Shown piece by piece: positions 1 to 10,237 of a stretch of 64,000 nucleotides of DNA. The position numbers were made by a program, and so were the translations under genes. The notes below the pieces were generated by a model, which was not told the origin of the DNA, did not search any database, and saw only the letters and a list, made by a program, of their open reading frames with translations. How positions within the stretch are numbered: the first letter of the stretch is position 1; each line of letters opens with the position of its first letter. Source of the DNA: Ogataea parapolymorpha DL-1 (taxonomy: Eukaryota > Ascomycota > Pichiomycetes > Pichiales > Pichiaceae); NCBI RefSeq assembly GCF_000187245.1, contig NC_027862.1, positions 558,001 to 622,000 on the forward strand. The letters run 5' to 3'.

Positions 1-127
1 AAGGAGTAATCTGTTAAGGTGAAACTCAGGGTATAATTGATGCCTTATATACGAAATCAACGTCAAATTCAGTTCGCGGCTAATGGTTGTTTTATAAAAG
101 AACGTCCGTGCGAGTGAAAGTGTACAC
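1..127. other. Short gene-free left edge
   Basis: This is the stretch downstream of the KH-domain gene, which ends at 128. It holds no convincing open frame and no RNA gene. It presumably carries the 3' untranslated region of that gene, but no clear polyadenylation signal stands out. Confidence 0.5.
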
Positions 128-2911
128 TCAGTAAGTATTGCTCATTGGCGTGAACTTGAAATCAGGTGCGCTGAACGGACCGATTGTGTTAATCGTCTGT
201 TGGAAACGGGAGCCTCCGTTTTGATGCTGTGCTTCCGAGGAGGGAGCACGCTTCGTGGATGGCGGGTGCATTGGCTGCTGAAATGACGCTCCTTTTTTAG
301 CGTAGACAGAAGAAAATGCGCTATTGTCGAGTCCTTGCTGGGAGAGCTTTTTAGAGTTCACGTTTTCTTTCTCGATTTTCTGGTCAGGGGTAATAATATC
401 AAACTCACACGTTTTGAAACTCTGCGAAATGATCTCCATCTTCTGATTTCTCAAGAATATCTTGACGTTCTCAAGCATCTGGCTGAACTTTTCAGTCTTA
501 CTAATCTCCTGCTGTATTTCATCGTTCATTTTTTCCTTTGCTAGCCAGTCGACACCGAAAGCGTCGGGATAAAAGTTGAGGATAATTGAGTCAGTGGTTT
601 TGTTGCTCTTAAACAACAGCTCGACGTTGTACAGAAGCTTCAGAGGAACCATAACAGTGTTCAAGAATTCGAGCTGAAGCGGATTCTTATGGTGAGTCAA
701 CATCCTTTTGGTGTTGCTCACTGTTTCCATAAGCTCTTTGAATATTCCAGACTTAAGTATTTTGAGCTCATATTCGTAAGGAAGCAGCTTGATCAGCTCT
801 GAGCAGCAATTTTTGGAATTGTTATCGATCCCATATATCTCCAGATTAACAGTGTCCTGGTTGGCCTCTTCATGATCCAGCTTTGGGTACTTTATGAAGG
901 TGTTGGTCGTTTTTTCCAGTTCCGTGACAAAGTTACTTGGCTTGACACGGTTCGCGTTCAAGTTGCAATTAAGCTGCGATGATGTCAATAGCCTCCATTG
1001 TGGCCTGGTTAATTTGACAATGGAACAGAAATAGTTGACATTCATTACCTTTTCAACAAGCTTCTCCAGCTCGATCTTGGCCAGCGGAATCTGTGACTTA
1101 TTTTTGGCTGGACACTTGATAATAACGTTCTTCTTTCTGACAAAAGATTGAGGGAAGTTGGAGGAATTTGGACTGATGGAGTCGGACTTTTCGTTCAGCT
1201 CGAAGGAGTTGGAAAACTTGATGAACACGTTGAACTTTCTCATAATCGTTTGAACGGTCTGACCTCCAACACCAATGATCTGCCTGTGGAACGACTCTGG
1301 GACGTTAAAAATCAAAATGGAAGGAAGCTCGTCTTCAAACATACCTAGGCCAAGTACGGAATCCATTAGGTCAGCGCACGTTATCTCCACAATGAAATTG
1401 AAGTCTGTGAACGGAAGAAGCTTGATAGTCACTGATGACATATTCATGATCTTGATGATCTTTCCGTTTTTCTTGCCGGCAATAAAGTCTTTTTCCTTAT
1501 TGGAAAGCTCTATTTGGTAGGTGGTGGTGCTTTTAACGAGGTCAGCTTCCAGGTAGGGCGCGAATTGAGCTAGAGGATTGGCAGCTTGTTTGAGGCCTTC
1601 AGAGCGTCCAACGACCTGAAAGACATAATCGTCATTGATCTTGGCCAAGGAAACAATGGAGTTGGTGATGAAAGATAATGAGTCGTTGAAACTCAATAGC
1701 TTGCTCACATCTGCGGTTGTCGAGGTCGTCATCTTGAATTCGTACTTGGCACTGTAGAAGCTGGAAATGAAACCCATAAACTTGTCAATTGCGTTATCCA
1801 CATCTTCGATAGAGTTGGCCTGGAAACTAATGATATCACCCGTCCCTTCTGGGTATGAGAAGCCAAGAGATGGAATGGAGATGAAACAGCCAGTCTCGAA
1901 CATAATATTTTTCAGAAACTCCGGGTCCTCCATGAAGAGGATCATGCTTTCTCTCTTGATCGGCATGACAGATAGCTGTTTGATGAAGGGAGTCTTGTTG
2001 ATCTTCTGAATTATGTCTGACAACATGTATTTGGTTAACAGTACCAATGATTTAAGTCCTGTGATGTATATGGTTGGCTTCTGTAATTCCGTATCCAGCG
2101 AATTATTGAAGTAGAGTTCTGGGGTCAGGTTTGGCAGGTAGATGTGGCAGTGAGTTCTTTTGACAATATTCTTGAAATTGGAAAATTCGGTTCCACCAAT
2201 CAATGGTAGCAGTGACAAAGATTCGATCTCTATGTAATCGCAGTGAGACAGAGGGTTCAAGTTATCGATAAACAGTCTCACCTTATTTTCAGCTACAGTT
2301 GAACAATCCTGGCTGCCCAAAATAACTATGTCGACTTTGGAGGAGCTCTCCTTGGAAGGTGCAATATAGATGGAACATTTGTTATAGAGCGACACCTCGT
2401 CGAGAAATAGCGTCAATTCCTCTTTGATTTTCCCAATTGATGTGAAGCAGTAGTTATTTTTGGTGAAGTCAATAGTTATTCTGCGTTTGGTGATCTCAAA
2501 ATAATGGCGGAAAATCTGCAACCGAATCTCATTCATTTCTCTTTGGGAAGCGTAGCTGCCGATGATCGAGATGGTGAGTTTCCTCTCAGATCCTCTGAAC
2601 TCGTTCAAAATAGTCATTATTCCCGAGGCGGCGTATCTTTCATTGGCGTGGTTCACGACAGTTCTCAAGCTCTCGAGGTTATCGCAAACCATGGTGCCCG
2701 CTGGCAGGTTCTGCAAGAAAGGGAAGGACGAAACAGCGTCCGTCTCTATAAGTCTCCAATCTGAAGAAACGAGGGACTCATGCAGCACATTTCCTGGTTT
2801 GACGAAGTGGGTATAATTGAAGGGAATGGTGACTATGAGTCTGTTATTGTCCACAGCTTGAACAGTCTGGAGTGGCTGATGTTGGAAGGCCAAGTCTGAG
2901 TATAGCGTCAT
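128..2911 (-). CDS. KH-domain RNA-binding protein (YLL032C-like)
   Basis: The protein has 927 residues and starts at an ATG at 2909-2911. One clear KH core lies around residues 530-575, containing IIGVGGQ, the GxxG loop that contacts single-stranded RNA. Flanking parts look like degenerate KH folds: alternating short helices and strands with repeated hydrophobic patterns. The tail after about residue 850 is polar and disordered (Q, S, P rich). This resembles the poorly studied budding-yeast KH protein YLL032C (about 825 residues); that match is from memory of the family and is not certain. A role in mRNA binding in the cytoplasm is likely but unproven. It is transcribed away from CKI1 and shares a 286-bp upstream region with it. 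No signal peptide or membrane segment is visible. Scp160-type multi-KH proteins are an alternative, but those are longer and have many intact GxxG loops. Confidence 0.7.
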   Translation of the reverse strand: MTLYSDLAFQHQPLQTVQAVDNNRLIVTIPFNYTHFVKPGNVLHESLVSSDWRLIETDAVSSFPFLQNLPAGTMVCDNLESLRTVVNHANERYAASGIMTILNEFRGSERKLTISIIGSYASQREMNEIRLQIFRHYFEITKRRITIDFTKNNYCFTSIGKIKEELTLFLDEVSLYNKCSIYIAPSKESSSKVDIVILGSQDCSTVAENKVRLFIDNLNPLSHCDYIEIESLSLLPLIGGTEFSNFKNIVKRTHCHIYLPNLTPELYFNNSLDTELQKPTIYITGLKSLVLLTKYMLSDIIQKINKTPFIKQLSVMPIKRESMILFMEDPEFLKNIMFETGCFISIPSLGFSYPEGTGDIISFQANSIEDVDNAIDKFMGFISSFYSAKYEFKMTTSTTADVSKLLSFNDSLSFITNSIVSLAKINDDYVFQVVGRSEGLKQAANPLAQFAPYLEADLVKSTTTYQIELSNKEKDFIAGKKNGKIIKIMNMSSVTIKLLPFTDFNFIVEITCADLMDSVLGLGMFEDELPSILIFNVPESFHRQIIGVGGQTVQTIMRKFNVFIKFSNSFELNEKSDSISPNSSNFPQSFVRKKNVIIKCPAKNKSQIPLAKIELEKLVEKVMNVNYFCSIVKLTRPQWRLLTSSQLNCNLNANRVKPSNFVTELEKTTNTFIKYPKLDHEEANQDTVNLEIYGIDNNSKNCCSELIKLLPYEYELKILKSGIFKELMETVSNTKRMLTHHKNPLQLEFLNTVMVPLKLLYNVELLFKSNKTTDSIILNFYPDAFGVDWLAKEKMNDEIQQEISKTEKFSQMLENVKIFLRNQKMEIISQSFKTCEFDIITPDQKIEKENVNSKKLSQQGLDNSAFSSVYAKKGASFQQPMHPPSTKRAPSSEAQHQNGGSRFQQTINTIGPFSAPDFKFTPMSNTY

Positions 2912-3197
2912 TAAATTGCCAAGGTAAAGCTGGAGGATAAAACCATAAAACGAAGGAAGAACAAGCGATAAGCAAATTTAGTGGGCAGGGAGTAGAATAT
3001 TGCAAATAAGACTAAATCAAATTAAGCGGAAAGTTATTGATGTTTTGCCCAATTCGGCATATTAACAACATCAGATATTTGGCGGTGCGAAAGTAGCGAA
3101 CAGTATATTTTCGACGCGACGATTTTGTGCACAATTATTTTCCTGGCAAATTTATTGATTTACTTATTATCCTGGTAATATTTGATGATTTCTTAAA
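2912..3197. promoter_or_regulatory. Divergent promoter region, KH gene / CKI1
   Basis: This 286-bp AT-rich region separates the two divergent start codons. It has several T- and A-rich runs but no tRNA and no recognisable inositol/choline UAS (CATGTG core). It must hold both promoters. Confidence 0.6.
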
Positions 3198-4904
3198 ATG
3201 GAAAGACCCAGATACTCAAGAAAACTCTCATCTAATTCAGTGCATCGTAGACGATCCACTTCAAGAAAGGCAAGACGCAGGCGATCGTCTTCGTCTCAAC
3301 CCGGGGTGCGACCTCTCTCTGCAGATTTCTCATTCAGTGACGACCCCTATCTCGAGCCAGAATTCTACGAAAGTAAAGCCACACTCGACAACACCCTTCC
3401 TCTTGACTATTTTAAACAGGACGTTCTTGCCGTGATACAAAACCTCCGAATACCAAAATGGCGCAAGATCCCTCTTACTGGCGCTTCTCTTCAAAATCTC
3501 GAGCTGCAACGTATAAGCGGTGCACTAACAAATTGTGTCTATAAAGTGACCTACAAAAACCTGTATCCGCTTCTTTTAAGGCTCTATGGTGCCAATGTCG
3601 ACAACATTATTGATAGAAAGAGCGAACTTTTGACTTTGCAGCGGCTTTCCCAAAGAAATATAGGTCCCAAGCTTTTGGGATGTTTTTCCAACGGCAGGTT
3701 CGAGGAATTCCTGAACAATTCCATCACCCTCAACAAAGAGCAAATCAGAGAACCGAAAGTGAGCCGGATGATTGCCAGAAGAATGAAAGAACTGCATTAT
3801 GGCGTTCCTTTGGAATCTGATGAAAAACTTCAAGGGCCCAAAGTATGGAATCTAATTAGCAAATGGGCTCACTTAGTGGACGAGATGGAATCTAGTGCCA
3901 CCGAAGACGACCAAATAAAGGTGTTTATGTGCACTTGGGCGCACTTCAAGCAAATTGTTGCCAGATACCAAGAGTGGCTTTATCACCAGTACGGCGGACG
4001 TATAAATGTTGATGAAAAGCTGAAATTTTGCCACAATGACACTCAGTACGGTAATTTGCTCTTCTACAATAAGTATAACCAGCCATCTTTTGATGAGGAC
4101 GACTCAGATGTTGAGTCCATGGCGCTCGACGAGACATTGGCCCAAAAGACATCGTCCCTATCACTTTCTACAGAAGACACAACGCTCCCATTGGTTACAG
4201 ACTTAAACTACAAAGACGACAAAAAGCTTGTCGTCATTGACTTCGAGTACGCTGGACCGAATTTGCCTGCATACGATATCACCAATCATTTTTCTGAATG
4301 GATGGCCAACTACCACGCTATCGATAGCTACAAGCTCAGGGTTCACAGATATCCAACTCGAGAAGAAAGAATAAATTTTCTGAACACCTACGTCAATTAT
4401 GTTCCGGGATCTTCAACTCCAAATCTTGTTCCTCAACCAGGTCAATCCAGATCATCTGCCACACCTGCATTTTTGACCCAACGATCATCTTCAGTGGTAA
4501 ACCTGAAGGAAAGTGAGCTTCCAGCCCGCGTGGTCGAACTATACAATGAGACGATTATCTGGAGAGCCACCAACTCCATCTTCTGGGCCCTTTGGGGAGT
4601 CATCACTAAAGGCTCTATTTCCGGCGAGAAGCCAGTGCTATTGAAGGAAGCGTACGAGACGGGCCCAAATGGAGAAGTTTACCGCGTCACCATTGAGGAA
4701 GACATGGATTTGGACGATGAGGCAGCTGTTGAGGAAATTGGTGACGACAACGACGATAACTTTGACTATCTCCACTACTCATTGGAAAAAGTCGGAATGG
4801 TTATGGGTGACCTTATCCAACTTGGACTGGTTGCCAAGGAGGAACTGGATCCAAGATTCCACTCGCAAATTAAATATCTGGATGCCGAAATACTGCATCT
4901 TTGA
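3198..4904 (+). CDS. CKI1: Choline kinase
   Basis: This enzyme phosphorylates choline (and often ethanolamine) with ATP, the first step of the CDP-choline (Kennedy) route to phosphatidylcholine, in the cytosol. The 568-residue protein carries the choline/ethanolamine kinase signature. The Brenner-type catalytic motif CHNDTQYGN lies near residue 279, and the metal-binding VIDFEYAGPN motif near residue 341. Between them sits an acidic, Ser-rich insert typical of fungal enzymes. The N-terminal 45 residues are rich in Arg and Ser and are probably a phosphorylated regulatory tail. The ATG at 3198 is the first in frame after a stop. The paralogue Eki1 (ethanolamine kinase) is the main alternative, since many yeasts have both. 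The 3' end faces EFG1 with only 26 bp between stop codons. Confidence 0.9.
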   Translation: MERPRYSRKLSSNSVHRRRSTSRKARRRRSSSSQPGVRPLSADFSFSDDPYLEPEFYESKATLDNTLPLDYFKQDVLAVIQNLRIPKWRKIPLTGASLQNLELQRISGALTNCVYKVTYKNLYPLLLRLYGANVDNIIDRKSELLTLQRLSQRNIGPKLLGCFSNGRFEEFLNNSITLNKEQIREPKVSRMIARRMKELHYGVPLESDEKLQGPKVWNLISKWAHLVDEMESSATEDDQIKVFMCTWAHFKQIVARYQEWLYHQYGGRINVDEKLKFCHNDTQYGNLLFYNKYNQPSFDEDDSDVESMALDETLAQKTSSLSLSTEDTTLPLVTDLNYKDDKKLVVIDFEYAGPNLPAYDITNHFSEWMANYHAIDSYKLRVHRYPTREERINFLNTYVNYVPGSSTPNLVPQPGQSRSSATPAFLTQRSSSVVNLKESELPARVVELYNETIIWRATNSIFWALWGVITKGSISGEKPVLLKEAYETGPNGEVYRVTIEEDMDLDDEAAVEEIGDDNDDNFDYLHYSLEKVGMVMGDLIQLGLVAKEELDPRFHSQIKYLDAEILHL

Positions 4905-4930
4905 AGCGTATATAGATATTATACATGTGA

Positions 4931-5599
4931 TTAGTCGAAAAACTCGTCGTCTTGGGTGGTTTGTTTCTGATCGGCTGCAGTCTCTGCTTGTTCGGGCCTC
5001 CAATCAATGGTTTCCTTATTGATTATTTTAATTCCATCTTCTAAAGAGACCTCCAATTTCCCAGAGTCCAAAAGCTCACCAAATTTCTTGCGATACTCAG
5101 TTCTCTTGGCCTCCGTTTTTTGTATTCCTCTTAGCGCTTTTTCGGACAGCCCTGATGTATCTGTGTTTGCAGGATACAATGCAATGTATTTTTCTGTTTT
5201 TGGGAAATTCAGAACGTAGGCCAAATCAACTTCGCAATGTCTCACCACCTTCTTTTGCTTTTTAATCTCTTTCTTAATGGCTTTAGGGTCACCATCTTTG
5301 GCTTCCAATTCCTTGAGCTCTTTGAGAGCCTTTTTGTACCTACGGACTGCTTTCTTACGCTCAAAAAAGCGAACCTTGTGGTATCTCTGAGCAAGCTTTT
5401 TTGCTTTAAGGTTCGTTTGCACAGTAGCGAGTTCTGATTTCAGTGCTTCCAAAGCTCTTTCATTCTCAATTCGCACATTTGAGGCCAAGTTATCTCGTTT
5501 CAGAAGTCTTGTGATATCTCGAATTTTCTTCTTAATTTTCGAGCTACCTTGGCCAATCACGCCCGAAATGTCCACACCTGACGAGTGTGCTTTAGCCAT
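4931..5599 (-). CDS. EFG1: rRNA processing protein Efg1
   Basis: The 222-residue protein is very rich in Lys, Arg and Glu and is largely predicted to be coiled coil. The N-terminal part (SSKIKKKIRDITRLLKR and following) is the conserved Efg1 motif. Efg1 acts in the nucleolus in 18S rRNA maturation and early 40S assembly (established in S. cerevisiae, about 233 residues). It should not be confused with the unrelated Candida transcription factor of the same name. The start is the ATG at 5597-5599. A GAAAATTTT sequence at 5643-5651 lies about 45 bp upstream and resembles the RRPE element of ribosome-biogenesis promoters. Confidence 0.9.
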   Translation of the reverse strand: MAKAHSSGVDISGVIGQGSSKIKKKIRDITRLLKRDNLASNVRIENERALEALKSELATVQTNLKAKKLAQRYHKVRFFERKKAVRRYKKALKELKELEAKDGDPKAIKKEIKKQKKVVRHCEVDLAYVLNFPKTEKYIALYPANTDTSGLSEKALRGIQKTEAKRTEYRKKFGELLDSGKLEVSLEDGIKIINKETIDWRPEQAETAADQKQTTQDDEFFD

Positions 5600-5642
5600 G
5601 ATATATATATATTTTTTTGGTGCAAAAAAATAAAATGAATTA

Positions 5643-5651
5643 GAAAATTTT
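5643..5651. promoter_or_regulatory. RRPE-like element upstream of EFG1
   Basis: GAAAATTTT lies in the 90-bp gap between EFG1 and the end of CTR86. The ribosomal RNA processing element known from S. cerevisiae has an AAAAATTTT core. The motif is short and AT-rich, so chance occurrence is possible. Confidence 0.35.
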
Positions 5652-5689
5652 AGATTCCAAGCCGCACAGCCAAAATGTTTATTACAGCA

Positions 5690-7393
5690 CTACGAACCGG
5701 AAGCAGATTGTTCAAGCTCTGTGAGTCTTGTCGACTTCTTCAGCTTGACTTTACCATCCTCGATATTAACCTCAAAACCAGCCTGTTCCAAAATGGCCTC
5801 GTTTTTCGGATCGATAGAAGTCCCCTTGGCTTCCAACTTCGCAACAAACTCCTGGTTGCGAGGGTTATCTAGCAGTAAATATTTAATGCACAAAATAGCT
5901 CGCTCTTTGATGAAGGGTTCGTGAGCGTCCAAGTTGCAGTTATTGAGTATCAATTCCAAACCATGAACATTGCGCATTAATTCCTGGTTTTCGAAGTTTT
6001 CATACACCAGCGCAGTGATTATCTCCACAATAATCAGTTTGACCTGAGGAAAGTGTTTCGCATGAGGCGGTGCCTGATCGTCTTTGAGCTTTTTCTTGAA
6101 TGTGTTTCGTTCCACTACTTTGAAAAAAGGTATCAAATCTGATAGAAAGTGGTAGTGATTCAGCATTTGGCGCACCTCGTCGTATTGCGTAAGGCTCGAG
6201 AGACTGTCGAGCACTGATATGATCTGCGAGTGGAAACGGCTCAATCTGGCCTTCTCGTTCTCATCTAGTTCTTTCTTTTCAAGAAGCACACTAGCCTCTT
6301 GGGCCGCAAATTTAAAATAGTCCATAAGCCAAGCCACGATGTTCACCAACTTGAGTTTGTCCCAGCCATTCTCTTTGCTGGTGAGAATAATCTGAAATGC
6401 TCGGAGCAACTCCACAATTGTTTGCTCGTCGTTTCCAGACTTGGCTGCCTTTATAAGGAAAGGCCCCAGTCCTTCGTGTGAAACCATGTTCACATACATG
6501 CTAAGTGAGACAATTTCCAGCTGTTCGAGCTGCTCTTCAGTAAACTTCTCATTGTTGCGAACAAACGGCATGAGCCTCAAAAGGCAGGTCCCCACGAGAT
6601 TTACAATGGCCAGCGGATGGTCATGAAAAATTTTCGAAAGCAGCTCGTCATCGTTGAATAGGTTTCTGAAATAAATAAACACACAGAGCAGCAGGTTAGT
6701 TTCGACAATATTCAGTCGAGCAAACATATCCCAATAATTGGGCAGTGCTGCTAGAAATCCCAAAAGCGTATCAGCATTGTAGTCCGGAGTCACATTTTTC
6801 TTGAGCTCTGTGCTGATGTTGGTGATGTTGCTGAGATACTCAAAACAGGCTACCATTGCATTGTAGTAGACGTCAACAAATTCAGGGTAACCGCTCTCTT
6901 CGAGCTCTTTGATCATATCCAGAAACGTCAAACACAATGGTATGATGTTGTTGCTGTGGTTGACATAGAGAGACTGTATCAGCAAATCCCCTGAAATGTC
7001 CTTATTTCTGAGCCCAATGCGGGAGTAAAAGTCTGCGCGCTCGGCATCGCTGTACAAAAGCAGGCTCCGCAGCCCGACAATCAGGTTTCTAGCAAGAAGA
7101 ATTACACCCCTGATAAGTCTTGTGCGATAACAGATCAGCGGAGTTCTTGTCGTTTGCGGGTCCTTGCCGGTGTTTTCCATGTAGACCTGTATGGCTTCAT
7201 TTATCTTAGTCCAGATCGAAAGCGAGTTGGACAGCATTTGTCTTTCTGTGGCATCGTTGGAGGTCAGAACCAGCAAGAACGAGAACTTGGATAAGCATTC
7301 CTTAATTTCGGGCTCTAATTCGGATAGTGGTTTGGGAGACTTTTGTAGTTCGATTATTTCCGACAAAGCGGCCAGACTCCTTTGTCGGGTCAT
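5690..7393 (-). CDS. CTR86: Ataxin-10 family protein Ctr86
   Basis: The 567-residue all-helical protein has the ataxin-10 domain at its C-terminus (about residues 447-540), with the characteristic FPQVKLIIVEIITAL, ENQELMRN and FIKERAILCIKYLL stretches. The upstream part looks like ARM/HEAT-type helical repeats. The yeast member (about 563 residues) is essential; its molecular role is not well defined, and copper transport in the name is historical. It starts at the ATG at 7391-7393. It lies between EFG1 and PWP2, all three on the minus strand with gaps of 90 and 126 bp, so the promoters are compact. Confidence 0.88.
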   Translation of the reverse strand: MTRQRSLAALSEIIELQKSPKPLSELEPEIKECLSKFSFLLVLTSNDATERQMLSNSLSIWTKINEAIQVYMENTGKDPQTTRTPLICYRTRLIRGVILLARNLIVGLRSLLLYSDAERADFYSRIGLRNKDISGDLLIQSLYVNHSNNIIPLCLTFLDMIKELEESGYPEFVDVYYNAMVACFEYLSNITNISTELKKNVTPDYNADTLLGFLAALPNYWDMFARLNIVETNLLLCVFIYFRNLFNDDELLSKIFHDHPLAIVNLVGTCLLRLMPFVRNNEKFTEEQLEQLEIVSLSMYVNMVSHEGLGPFLIKAAKSGNDEQTIVELLRAFQIILTSKENGWDKLKLVNIVAWLMDYFKFAAQEASVLLEKKELDENEKARLSRFHSQIISVLDSLSSLTQYDEVRQMLNHYHFLSDLIPFFKVVERNTFKKKLKDDQAPPHAKHFPQVKLIIVEIITALVYENFENQELMRNVHGLELILNNCNLDAHEPFIKERAILCIKYLLLDNPRNQEFVAKLEAKGTSIDPKNEAILEQAGFEVNIEDGKVKLKKSTRLTELEQSASGS

Positions 7394-7519
7394 CTTGGCT
7401 CTTGATGGTTATGGGGCTGTATTACCGGGCTCTGAAACTGGGAAAAAAACGGGAAGCTAAAGCAAGCTAAAAAAAAAAAGAAGAATTCGCGGAGATATTC
7501 CTCAATTATAATGCCGAAA

Positions 7520-10237
7520 TTATATATCTTCATCATCTGAGCCATCAAATCGTAGGGACAGCTCTTTTTGCTCTCCAGGACCAAACCAGCCGTCGTCCTC
7601 TGAATCATGCATCTCATCCTGGTCCGATTCCTGGTCAGACTCCAAGTCAGACGTGCGCTCTGGAACTCCGCCGTCTTCATGTCCATCGATCTGCATGGCG
7701 GGCTTTTTCTTGTCTGAACTGAGATAAGAGTAGAATTGCTCTGATCTGATGCCGGCCTTGACCACGTCCTTGGCCACTCTGTTCAGGAATCTTTGAACCA
7801 AACGCATCGAGCTCGCAAACTGGTGTCTGTTCTTCGTGATATATTTTCCATGCACGCGTAAAATGGTAGCAATCCAAATGAGATTGAACTCAATGTGCTG
7901 GCTCTCCATCAAAATCGAACCAATGAACGAGATCAGCTTTTCCACATACACCAAGGGCAGGTCTCGCACAACGAGCGGAATGTCGCTGACCTTAATGGCT
8001 TCATAAACCTTGTGGATTAAATAAGTCTCGTTCAGTCTGAATGCCATCACCAGAGCAGTCATATATTCCCCGTCCTTTAACACGGCAAGTGTGGCTTCTG
8101 GGGTCACATCAACGTCCAAATCAAACGGATCAAACACCAAACTGTCGTCCACGCTGTAAATTAAAAGACCTTCGGTGGAGGCACAGGCAAACGCATTGGC
8201 CGTTGGAGAAAACTGCACGCTGGTGACCCGAATCTCAGGCCGCGACGCTCTTGCCGACGGATCTCCTCTATTGGACCCCGGCAGTGAGAAATCAGTCCGT
8301 CTTCTTTCCTCTAAATCGGACAGTTCTCCGTCATCGTCGATGAGCTCAAGTGGCCCACCGTCAGTCATGTTCTTCGAGTTCAAAAACTGCAATGTTCCGT
8401 TCAATTGCATATTCTGCGAGACAGTGAACCGCTTGAGAAGCACTTCATTGGGAAGATCATAAAGACATATTGAGTTATTGTTTCCGGCAGCCACCATAGA
8501 CAGTCCGTCAAAACTGTAGGCAATAGTGGAGAAATATTTGCCTCTTGCTGAATTGGCAGCAACAAAACGGTCTTCCACGTACCGACCTGCTATTATATGA
8601 TTCTTTCCGTCAATTTGTCTCACCTGCTTTCCCTGCTGCACGTCCCAGAACGTGATTTGTCCGTCAAGCGTCGAGGCAGCGACTTCCTTGGAATCTGGCC
8701 GCATGGCCAATGACAGACACTCGTGGAGCACATCAAAAGGCTCACTTGTCTGGGTTCTGCTGAATATGTCCCAAATCCTGATCGTTTTGTCCCACGACGC
8801 ACTGGCAAGCAATGGTGACCCCTCGCTGCCGAAGCTCAAACACGACACTGGGCCTTCATGGCCAGCCAGTTGATCAAGCAACTGTGCTGTCTGCACAGAC
8901 CAGACCTGGATGCTAAATTCGTCAAGCGAGCCCGCACAAACGATTTCTCCGCTCGGATCAACCGCAAGACAGCTGAACTGCATTCTGGTGGTGGACGTGA
9001 ACACGCGGAAATTTCTATATCTAATCAAGTCCCATGCTCTAACTGTACCGTCCAAAGACGAGGAAAACATCACCTGGCCCCTTTTTGCAAAAACAACCTG
9101 GGTCACAGCAGAAGTGTGCTCCTCAAAGGTGGCCAGACAGAAACCGGAAACAACGTCCCAAATCTTGATTTTTCCGTCGTCTGAGGCGGTGACAATTCGG
9201 CTGCCATCCGGAGAATACGCAAGACAGTTCATTGCATCAAAATGCCCCTGTTGTTTGAGAATATACGACTCTGACTGCCATTCGTACACGAGCAGCTGTC
9301 CGAGCTTCTTAGACCCAAAAGCGACCCACTCTCCCGTCGAATTAATAGCAACAGTGTTGACAGCATTGAATCCCATCGATAGCTGCTGGAGCATGGTAAA
9401 ACTAGGCAGATCGTACAGGCGGAACTCTCCGTTGGAGAAGCCGACAATGAGCAAATTGGATGGAGCATGGAACGTGGCACATTTAACGTTGTGGTCCGAG
9501 AAAAAGAAGTGCTTCGAGATGATTCTCCAGCTCATGTGTTTCTGATCTTCAGCCATTTCCTCCTCTCCAGGTCTTTCTGTGTACTCCCATCTGAAAAGAG
9601 CTCCATCTTTGGATATAGTGTATATTAGTTCCTGATCCTTGTCGAAGAATGCCTTCATAACGTGATCCCTGTGTCCTGCCAAAGTCATTTTCACGTCCCG
9701 ATCTTCGCTGTGTAATGAAAAAATCCTGCTTGTTAGATCTCTACTGGTTGACAAAATGTATCTGGAATCGCCAGACCAGGAAATGGACGTGATGTCTGAG
9801 TAGTGTCCTGCGTACACTCTATGGCGAACAAAGGGCGCAAACTGACGGTCTTCAGCAACGTCTGGGGTTTTCCATACCTGGACGAATCTTCCGGCTGCCA
9901 GAGCGAAATGGGTACCACTAGGTGAAAATTGCAGATCGTGGACTCTCTCTTTGAAATTGAAGTGATGTAAAACGGTGCGGGCCTTAAAATTTACAAGAAT
10001 GGCTCTTCCATCCACATCAACAGATAGCAGTAGCGTTCCCTGCTTATTCAGAGCAATGCAGGCGATATTCTTGCGATGTTCGTAATCTAGAGTGAAAGAT
10101 TTATTATTCACCAAATCAAACACAGAAACTCTATTTCCCACAGGTGAAAGCAGCAGTGTTCCTTCTTCGTTGTAGATAATGTTACCTTGTCGATAGACAG
10201 TTCCCAGCAAGTTTGAGAATCTGAAATCAGACTTCAT
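7520..10237 (-). CDS. PWP2: Periodic tryptophan protein 2, U3 snoRNP / UTP-B subunit
   Basis: Pwp2 is a core UTP-B component of the 90S pre-ribosome and is needed for 18S rRNA processing in the nucleolus. The 905-residue protein carries a long series of WD40 repeats (recurrent WD/WDV/WDL ends such as IKIWDVVS, VRAWDLIR, IRIWDIFS), which would form tandem propellers over residues 1-600. A Utp12-type helical domain follows at roughly 715-820, and the tail is acidic (SDLESDQESDQDEMHDSEDD). S. cerevisiae Pwp2 has about 923 residues. The start is the ATG at 10235-10237. It is divergent from MPP6, with 107 bp between start codons, an arrangement that pairs two pre-rRNA processing factors on one promoter. 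Confidence 0.95.
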   Translation of the reverse strand: MKSDFRFSNLLGTVYRQGNIIYNEEGTLLLSPVGNRVSVFDLVNNKSFTLDYEHRKNIACIALNKQGTLLLSVDVDGRAILVNFKARTVLHHFNFKERVHDLQFSPSGTHFALAAGRFVQVWKTPDVAEDRQFAPFVRHRVYAGHYSDITSISWSGDSRYILSTSRDLTSRIFSLHSEDRDVKMTLAGHRDHVMKAFFDKDQELIYTISKDGALFRWEYTERPGEEEMAEDQKHMSWRIISKHFFFSDHNVKCATFHAPSNLLIVGFSNGEFRLYDLPSFTMLQQLSMGFNAVNTVAINSTGEWVAFGSKKLGQLLVYEWQSESYILKQQGHFDAMNCLAYSPDGSRIVTASDDGKIKIWDVVSGFCLATFEEHTSAVTQVVFAKRGQVMFSSSLDGTVRAWDLIRYRNFRVFTSTTRMQFSCLAVDPSGEIVCAGSLDEFSIQVWSVQTAQLLDQLAGHEGPVSCLSFGSEGSPLLASASWDKTIRIWDIFSRTQTSEPFDVLHECLSLAMRPDSKEVAASTLDGQITFWDVQQGKQVRQIDGKNHIIAGRYVEDRFVAANSARGKYFSTIAYSFDGLSMVAAGNNNSICLYDLPNEVLLKRFTVSQNMQLNGTLQFLNSKNMTDGGPLELIDDDGELSDLEERRRTDFSLPGSNRGDPSARASRPEIRVTSVQFSPTANAFACASTEGLLIYSVDDSLVFDPFDLDVDVTPEATLAVLKDGEYMTALVMAFRLNETYLIHKVYEAIKVSDIPLVVRDLPLVYVEKLISFIGSILMESQHIEFNLIWIATILRVHGKYITKNRHQFASSMRLVQRFLNRVAKDVVKAGIRSEQFYSYLSSDKKKPAMQIDGHEDGGVPERTSDLESDQESDQDEMHDSEDDGWFGPGEQKELSLRFDGSDDEDI